From contig NC_087158.1 in NCBI RefSeq assembly GCF_035594125.1, positions 11,045,300 through 11,109,299 on the forward strand: a stretch of 64,000 nt of DNA. Reading direction: 5' to 3'. The translations under genes and the position numbers were made by a program. How positions within the stretch are numbered: the stretch's first letter is position 1; each line of letters begins with the position of its first letter. Shown here piece by piece: positions 56,439 to 64,000 of the stretch. Source of the stretch: Scylla paramamosain (taxonomy: Eukaryota; Arthropoda; Malacostraca; Decapoda; Portunidae). The notes under the pieces are model-generated. The model ran no database searches. It saw nothing but the letters and a program-made list of their open reading frames with translations, and had not been told where the DNA came from.

Positions 56439-56668
56439 GACCATGGCCTGAGTACCCATTTTGATGATCATCTGAGCTATGTGTTGACACCTGCTCTGTG
56501 GTCTTATGAGAGAGAATCCATAAATAGTGGTGGCCTTGCTGAAATCAGAAGTGCAGAGTTTTTTTCTGCTGCACTCATGAACACTGTGCCAGAAGGATAT
56601 ACATTCAAAGGATTTCCCCTACATTTTATGCATTCTTCACCAAGACGAGCCTTCAGTGTTATATTAAA
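56439..56668 (+). CDS. CEP76: CEP76-like exon e
   Basis: The acceptor TTTACAG ends at 56438 and the donor GTAAGT starts at 56669. It begins in phase 0 and ends two bases into a codon. It encodes DDHLSYVLTPALWSYE, then VPEGYTFKGFPLHFMHSSPR and RAFSVIL. The strings D-x-LSYxL-xPAL-x-x-YE and VP-x-G-x-TFKGFP-x-HF-x...RRAF are hallmarks of the CEP76 C-terminal region. Only the last about 45 residues of the protein are still missing, and no exon for them was seen up to 64000. Confidence 0.88.
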
Positions 56669-56837
56669 GTAAGTCATTATGATTAAGTTTCCATTTGTAA
56701 TTCAAATTCAAATGGAAATAAATACTGTCTGTTAATAGACTAATTCCATAGCATGGAGTTAGAAATATCTAGGCAGCAGTGGTTTTACATACCAAGAAAG
56801 CAAAAGAATGAATGACATCCATGGCATCAAATATGGA

Positions 56838-57110
56838 TGCACACACTACACAATGTAGTGGTCAGCATGCTCAGATACAACCTAGAATTCTTGGCTTTGA
56901 GCCTCAGGAATGGTGAAGCAGATAGGTGAGCCTCTTAATGTGTTCACTGAGCAGTAAGTAGGTACAGGATGTGACTGCTGTCCCAGTGTGTAGCATGTGA
57001 GTGATCTTAGTCCTATCCAGAGATCAGTCACTATGAACTCTGTGCTCACCCTATAGGGAAACAGCTAGCTATGTCATAAGACCAGGAAACAAGTGTGGAC
57101 AAATAACAAC
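56838..57110 (+). mobile_element. SINE copy 2 (tRNA-derived), with promoter boxes
   Basis: The head contains an A-box-like TAGTGGTCAGCATGC (56856-56870) and a B-box-like GGCTTTGAGCC (56893-56903) at tRNA spacing. The body shares AGCCTCTTAATGTGT, GTAGGTACAGGATGT and TGATCTTAGTCCTATCC with SINE copy 1. The 3' end is degraded, without an AC tail. It would be transcribed by RNA polymerase III if active. Several box mismatches suggest it is old. Confidence 0.75.
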
Positions 57111-57279
57111 CCTTGTGCTACACCACCATGGAGAATGGATATGTTTATACAGCTGATAAGCAGATGACACAATGGGACAGCCACAAGCTAGAGGCCAATA
57201 CTTACATTATAAACAAAAATCAGGTTGAGCTATGTTATCCAAGCTGTCTTGTCTCAAATATCAAACAAGATAACTAGAT

Positions 57280-59084
57280 AAAGAGAGAACTTAAACCAAT
57301 ATTGCTGAGGTTGAAGAGAAACCAAGCACATCCCTTACCAAATTTACCATAAAAGACATTGAACTACTGGGGAAACTGATGTGGAAATTTTTATTAAGCA
57401 AGAAAAGTTTAATTAAATTGTGGATAAGATGTCCTATGCAAAAAAGTGCGAAATGTTTGAGGAGAACAAAAGCTAAAAGATTTATTTGGAAGATTATGCA
57501 AGTAAAAAATACAACAAATAAACAAATGTGAGGAATTTGAGAAATAATAATCAATTATGAATACCATCCAAGGAAACTGCAACGATATAATAGGAAAACA
57601 AAAGGAATAGGAAAAGAAAAGATAGTTTTAGGAAAATCCTAAAGTAACAAATAACTTGAGGAATCTAAACGTACAGTCATCATAGTGATTAAGAAGGAAA
57701 CTAGTAAGGGACACTAGACAAGAAAAGTGTGTAGTAGTCTTCAGTTTCAAGAAAGAGAAAGTTCCTCAGAAGGTAGTAGAAAGAGAAGAATAATACAAAT
57801 AGTGACCAGAGTTGTGGGGAAATTGCAGGAAGAGGGAAGAAATTTAGCAAATAAAATAGAGAATCCATAGAAGAGGGAATTACTCAGAGAATGGAGAAAG
57901 ACTGTGATTAGAGTACAATTTAGATAAAAAATGTGATGCTAACAAATTCATGGAAGCTGGCCAGAAAGCAAATTGATGGAAAAAGTTACCGTGGGAAAGG
58001 GACCAAATTAACAAAAGAGAGCTTAATCAAATTAATTAAAAACAGAGCCACCTTCTCTCTCCCCACCCCCAAAAAAAAAACAGAAATGAGATTAGAAGTG
58101 AAGAAATTAAAAAGCTTGTTATTAAACAGTTTTGTATGTGAGACAAAGAAAGAGAGCAACTGAAGAACGGGGTTGAATAGCATGTAGTATATATGAATGT
58201 GAATGGTATCATATCAACGCTAAAAGAAATATGTTATTATCTAAGGGAGAAGAAACCTGACATTCTGAGCCTAGTTGAAATGAATTTCTGTGACAGCAAG
58301 GTAGTAAAGAATGGGGAAGACAGATATTGCATATGGAAGATAAATAAAACAAAAAAAAATGGAGGAGAACCATATTTTATGTGAAACACAATATAATGAT
58401 AGATGGAGTTGAGTAAGAAAAAGACCTGACAGAAATCCTAAACATAAGAACTGAGGGAAAGAGAAAAAGAAAAAGACTTAATTGTATATGAAAAATCATG
58501 AAAAGTTTAAATAGATATATATATATATGTGTTTTGGAGAAGTTATTAAAAGAAAATGATAAATTCATAGTATTATTATCTAAGGGAGAAGAAGCCTGAC
58601 ATTCTGAGCCTAGTTGAAACAAATTTGCGACAGCAAGGTAGTAAAGAATGGGGAAGACAGATATTGCATATCGAAGATAAATAAAACAGAAAAGAATGGA
58701 GGGGAGCCATATTCTATGTGAAACACAATATAATGATAGATGGAGTTGAGTAAGAAAAAGATCTGACAGGAATCCTTAACATAAGAACCAAGGGAAAGAG
58801 AAAAAAAAATGACTAAATTGTATATGAAAGATCATGAAAAATTTAAATAGATATATATATATATAAGTGTTTTGGAGAAGTTATTAAAAGAAAATGATAA
58901 ATTCATAGTAGTGATAGGAGACTAACTGTAAAGAAGGTGAGGAGGATAGAAGAATTTTACTTTGAAGGAAGCAAGAGTCTTGGGGAAATATTTTGTTGAA
59001 GCTCTTTGTGAATAACTTATTAACATAATGGATAAAGGAACACACAAGATTTGGAAGTGAAGGAAAACCATCTCAACTACTACA
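57280..59084 (+). mobile_element. Family B-like copy B9, ORF1 end and endonuclease start, with an internal tandem duplication
   Basis: ORF1-like Lys/Glu-rich readings (57430-58160) are followed by an endonuclease start: NVNGIISTLKEICYYLREKK (58192-58250) and DILSLVEMNF. The part 58223-58570 is repeated at 58571-58917. The reading near 58900-59080 (INIMDKGTHKIW) corresponds to the middle of the endonuclease of B4. The copy continues at 62290 beyond family A copy 5. Confidence 0.65.
58223..58917 (+). repeat. Tandem duplication of about 345 bases in B9
   Basis: Two direct copies, 58223-58570 and 58571-58917, more than nine tenths identical by eye. Both hold CTAAGGGAGAAGAA, GACATTCTGAGCCTAGTTGA, TAGATATATATATATAT and GTGTTTTGGAGAAGTTATTA. 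Confidence 0.85.
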
Positions 59085-62000
59085 CCAGCCTAGGAGCCCC
59101 CGTCTGGGGAGGGGACCACAAATGTCCCCAGGTCAGACTGCTCTTCTGGTATCGACCCTAAGTGTCTTGATACCACCCCCTCAACTTTTTCTTCATTAAT
59201 TTCTGCAACATTCACAGTCTTAGATCTAATTTTCAAACTGTAAAACATACCTCTCCTCTTCTAAACCTCATCTTCTTTTCCTCACTGAAACACAGGTGTC
59301 TGAGGCAACTGACACTAGCCCCTTTTCTGTTCCCTCCTACTTTCTCTTTCCTCATTTTTAATCCAAAGCTCGATGTTGTGTTTGTGTGCAACCTGCTCTC
59401 GTGCCCACGCTCTTGAATCTTCTGAGTTTTTCACCATCTGGCTGAGACTACAGAGTCACTCTCAAACTAAATTTATCTGTACTGTATAACTCTCACCTAA
59501 CTCCTTTGACTATAAGAAATTCTTTGACTACTTAACTTTCAAAGTGTAGCACATTCTGACTCTCTTCCCTTTTGCGGAGATCTCCATTCTTGGAGACTTC
59601 AATGTTCACCACCAGCTTTGGCTTTCCTCTCCCTTCACTGACCATCCTGGTGAACTAGCCTTCAACTTTGCTATCCTCCATGACCTAGAGCAATTGGTGC
59701 AACACCCTACTCGTATTCCTGACCATCTTGGAGATACACCCAACATTCTTGACCTCTTCCTAACCTCTAATCCCTCTGCTTATGCTGTTACTCTCTCTTC
59801 TCTGTTGGGCTCCAATCACAGTCTTATATCTGTATCTTGTCCTGTTGCTCTGATCCCTCCTCAGGATCCCTCTGGTATTTTGGGGGAGGAGGTAACTAGC
59901 AGAGGTGCCTCTGCTAGATGGCACCTGAGGAGGTATTTTGCTGATTTTCCTTGGAATGACTACTGCTTTTGTGACAGTGACCCGTCTCTGTGTGCCAAGT
60001 GTGTAACAGAGGTGATAGTGTCTGGCGTGGAGACTTGCATCCCTCACTTTTCTCGACCTAAACCTTCCAAACCTTGGTTTAACACAGGCTGTTCTCATGC
60101 TATACATGATAGAGAGGTAGCCAACAAAAGGTACTTGAGACCCTCCATCACCAGAATCTCATGCACTTTATATTTCTGCCCATAACCATGCCAAGTCTGT
60201 TCTCCAACTAGCCAAAAAAAACTCATTCATCAATAGAAAGCGTCAAAATCTTTCAAGATCTAACTTCCTTCGTGACTTCTGGCATCTAGCCAAAAACATC
60301 TCCACTAACTTTGCTTCTTCTTTCCCTCCTTTATTTCAACCAGATGGCATCACTGCTGTCATCTATCTCTAAAGCTGAACTGTTCACTCAAACCTTTGCA
60401 AAAACTCTACCTTGGATGATTCAGGGCTTGTTTCTCCCTCTCCTCCACCCTCTGACTACTTCATGCTACCTATTAAAATTCTTTACAATGATGTTTTCCA
60501 TCCCCTCGCTAGGCTTATGGACCTGATGGGGTCCCTCCTATTGTTCTCTGCAACTGTGTCTCCATGCTTGCACCTTGCCCAGTCAAACTCTTTCAGCTTT
60601 GTCTGTCAACATCTACCGTTCCTTGCTAGAAGTTTGCCTACATTCAGCCTGTTCCTAAAAAGGGTGACCGTTCTAATCCCTCAAACTACCGTCCTATTTC
60701 TTTAATTTCCGGCCTATCTAAAGTTTTTTTTAATCTCCTCAATAGAAAGATTCTTAAATATCTATCACTTTACAACCTTCTATCTGATAGCCAGTATGGG
60801 TTCTGTCAAGGCCACTCTACTGGTGATCTTCTGGCTTTTCTTACTGAGTCTTGGTCATCTCTTTTAGAGATTTTGGTGAAACTTTTATTGTTCCCTTAGA
60901 CATATCAAAAGCTTTTCATAGAGTCTGGCACAAAGCTTTGATTTCCGAACTACCCTCCTACAGCTTCTATCTTTCTCTCTGTAACTTCATCTCAAGTTTT
61001 CTTTCTGACCGTACTATTGCTGCTGTGGTATATGGTCACTGTTCTTCTACTAAATCTATTAACAGTGGTGTTCCTCAGGGTTCCGTCCTGTCACCCACTC
61101 TCTTACTATTATACATCGATGATCTTTTAAATCAAACTTCTTGCCCTGTCCACTCCTACACTGATGATACCACCCTGCACTTTTCCATGTCTTTTCACAG
61201 ATCTCCAACCCTTCAGGAAGTAAACAATTCATGCAGGAAAGCCACAGAATGACTGACTTCTGATCTCTGAAATTTCTAATTGGAGAAGAGCAAGCTAAGT
61301 ATTGTTCAATGCCTCAAAAACTCAATTCCTCCACCTATCAACTTGACACAATCTTCCAGACAACTATCCCCTCTACTTCTGTGACACTCATCTAATCCCC
61401 TCTTCTACACTGAACATCTTCAGTCTGTCCTTTTCTTGTACGAGGTGGATCTAAACTGGAAATTTCACATCTCATCTCTAGCTAAAACAGCTTCTATGAA
61501 GTTAGGCATTCAGAGATGTCTCCATTAGTTTTTCTCACCCCCCCAGCTGCTAACTCTGTGCAACGGCCTTATCCATCCATGTATGGAGTATGCTTCACAT
61601 GTCGGGGGGGGTGGGGTTCCACTCATACTGCTCTTCTAGACAGGGTGGAATCAAAAGCTTTTTGTCTCATCAACTCCTCTTCTCTAACTGACTGTCTTCA
61701 GCCTCTTTCTCATCACCAGAACGTTGCATCTCTTGCTATCTTTTACTGCTGTTTTCATGGTAATTGCTCTTCTGATCTTGCTAACTACATGCCTCCCCTC
61801 CTTCCGTGGCCTCGCTGCAGAAGACTTTCTTCTTTCTCCCACCCCTATTCTGTCCACCTCTTTAATGCAAGAGTTAACCAAAATTCCCAATCATTCATCC
61901 CCTTCTCTGGTAAACTCAGAAACTCCTTTCCTGCTTCTGTATTTCCACCTTTTATGACTTGAACTCCTTCAAGAGAGAGAGGTTTCAAGACACTTATCTT

Positions 62001-62110
62001 TCAATTTTTGACTACCACTTTGGACCATATTTGGGACTGGCATCTCAGTGGGGTTTTTTTATTAGATTTTTGTTGCCCTTGGCTAGTGTCACTCCTACAT
62101 AAAATAAATA
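59085..62110 (+). mobile_element. Family A copy 5, nearly complete ORF2, inserted in B9
   Basis: It starts in the 5' UTR (CCAGCCTAGGAGCCCCCGTC near 59086). Endonuclease: [20 protein letters not shown] near 59595-59650, [29 protein letters not shown]. Linker: [20 protein letters not shown]. Fingers near 60660-60720 (VPKKGDRSNPSNYRP). Palm: ISKAFHRVWHKALISELPSY, SGVPQGSVLSPTLLLLYIDDL and YTDDTTLH (family YADD) near 61165. C-terminal part to 61960, then the family 3' UTR TTGCCCTTGGCTAGTGT near 62075 and an AAATAAATAAATAAG end. Several frameshifts. Confidence 0.85.
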
Positions 62111-62116
62111 AATAAG

Positions 62117-63050
<934 letters not shown>

Positions 63051-63284
63051 AGCTTATAGGCAAGATCACATACTCTGAGCGATATCCTGGTTTTAAGCAT
63101 GTTCATATATTTCACAAAGGTAAGGAAGTAGTAACCTGTGTTTTCATCTTTTCTATGCATTTTTTATCACGTTGAGATTGGGAGAGCTTCCAGGCCAGTC
63201 TAGAATATTTATATTTTTTGTCACTGAAAATTTTTCTACTTTTTAACAGTGTGACGTTATGTCGGAATGTGGTGGTGCTGTGAT
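63051..63284. other. Unassigned sequence
   Basis: No gene, exon or repeat recognised. The missing last CEP76 exon was looked for here and not found. Confidence 0.35.
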
Positions 63285-63410
63285 CAGCATACCATATTTG
63301 CCAGTGTATTAGACACGCTTCTGCTAAACACTCATTCCTATTTTACAAGGATGTTTTCTGGAAAAGATTTTATTATGTTTCATTATAAATTTATTAAAAA
63401 GATTGTAGTG
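63285..63410 (+). mobile_element. MITE of the M2 type, left part, cut by B8
   Basis: ACCATATTTGCCAGTGTATT at 63293 matches the ends of M2 and M5, and the following 80 bases (TTTACAAGGATGTTTTCTGG, TTTCATTATAAATTTA) match 1650-1710. The right part is absent; family B sequence starts at about 63411. Confidence 0.65.
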
Positions 63411-64000
63411 TGACTGTATTTACCTAATTATAATTTACAGGGCTTGAACTATACTTGTGTGTCCCACCTCCATATCTACACTTATTCAGTTTTCCTCAAA
63501 GTTGTGCACACTCATTGCTAATACTACATCTCCATTTAGCTTGCTCCAGACTTCTATATTTCCTTGTGGGAAACTATATTTCTTTATGTTAAGCATCTTT
63601 CTTTTCTTAATTTTTAATTGTGCCTTCTTGTGTAACTGGTATTTCCTACTTCTCTTAGCAACAGTTTCTCATTACCTATTTCTTCCATTCTATTCCACCA
63701 TTTATAAATTAATATTAAACCTCTCCTTTCTCTTCTTTGTTCCTATGGTGGCATATATCTTCATATATTAATATTTCCAGTTCTGGAACCATCTTCATTG
63801 CTATCCTTTGTATTTTTTTTTTTTTTTTTTTTGACATGTTTCTTCTTGTGGGGAAACCGCACTGTTTCAGTATATTCCATCTTTGGTCTAATCATAGTGC
63901 TAATTTTGTTCCTCGTCATATATTTATCCATGTAGTGCAACGTTGTTCCAGTATTTCTCACCATTCTATATGTATCTCTGAATATCTTTTCTCCATGCTT
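63411..64000 (-). mobile_element. Family B copy B8, 3' end region, continuing past the window
   Basis: The reverse complement ends in TAATTAGGTAAATACAGTCA, the family B end without AC expansion. The C-terminal ORF2 region reads back to 64000 (for example RNTGTTLHYMDKYMTRNK and RPKMEYTETVRFPHKKK at 63960-63850). Its sequence around 63700-63730 shows what B5c looked like before the host duplicates were inserted. Confidence 0.8.

Noticed and set aside
56838..56915. A tRNA gene at the head of SINE copy 2
   Set aside because: The A- and B-box-like blocks are present but the arms do not fold as a tRNA by eye and the sequence continues into the SINE body also seen at 36551-36765.

Overview
This window is eukaryotic genomic DNA from an arthropod, most likely a decapod crustacean (shrimp, crab or crayfish type). 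The pointers are the extreme density of long (CT)n, (AC)n and (AT)n microsatellites, the mixture of Jockey-like and CR1-like non-LTR retrotransposons, a tRNA-derived SINE with an AC tail, and a host gene whose small exons are separated by introns of 4 to 15 kb. There is no prokaryotic gene organisation, no CRISPR array and no rRNA gene.

Host gene: one gene can be followed across the window on the + strand. Five exons (13088-13256, 17614-17770, 32391-32488, 46247-46444, 56439-56668) join in consistent phase into 284 open codons that resemble the C-terminal half of CEP76, a centriolar protein. The 5' exons and the last exon lie outside the window or were not recognised. Everything else is repeat-derived intron or flank.

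Layout: 1-5500 is a nest (Ty3/gypsy-like LTR remnant on the - strand, split by a MITE that holds a Jockey-like copy and long SSRs). 5796-10750 is a MITE split by a nearly full-length CR1-like element (family E) whose ORF1 carries an SGNH esterase domain. 14455-17070 is a 2.6 kb (CT)n tract inside a CEP76 intron. 17860-30256 holds mostly family B (CR1-like, AC-tailed) copies on the + strand, partly as a head-to-tail array. 32098-33390 holds a triplicated fragment spanning a CEP76 intron/exon border, with family B on the - strand around it up to 40461. 40717-45771 is family C, a Jockey-like element with two open ORFs; a second diverged, 5'-truncated copy is at 49372-52496. 53160-56020 and 59085-62110 are further family A (Jockey-like) copies; the second sits inside a family B copy. 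The end of the window is a broken MITE and another - strand family B 3' end.

The most interesting system is family C. Both copies are flanked on both sides by (CT)n, both lie in the same orientation relative to the repeat strand, and in both the poly(A) tail abuts (GA)n. This suggests a retrotransposon targeted to a dinucleotide microsatellite. Family B shows a second, related behaviour: new copies begin directly at the AC tail of an older copy or of a SINE, building head-to-tail arrays. All family labels (A, B, C, D, E, G, M) are mine, made from within-window comparison; clade names are from motif recognition, without database searches.
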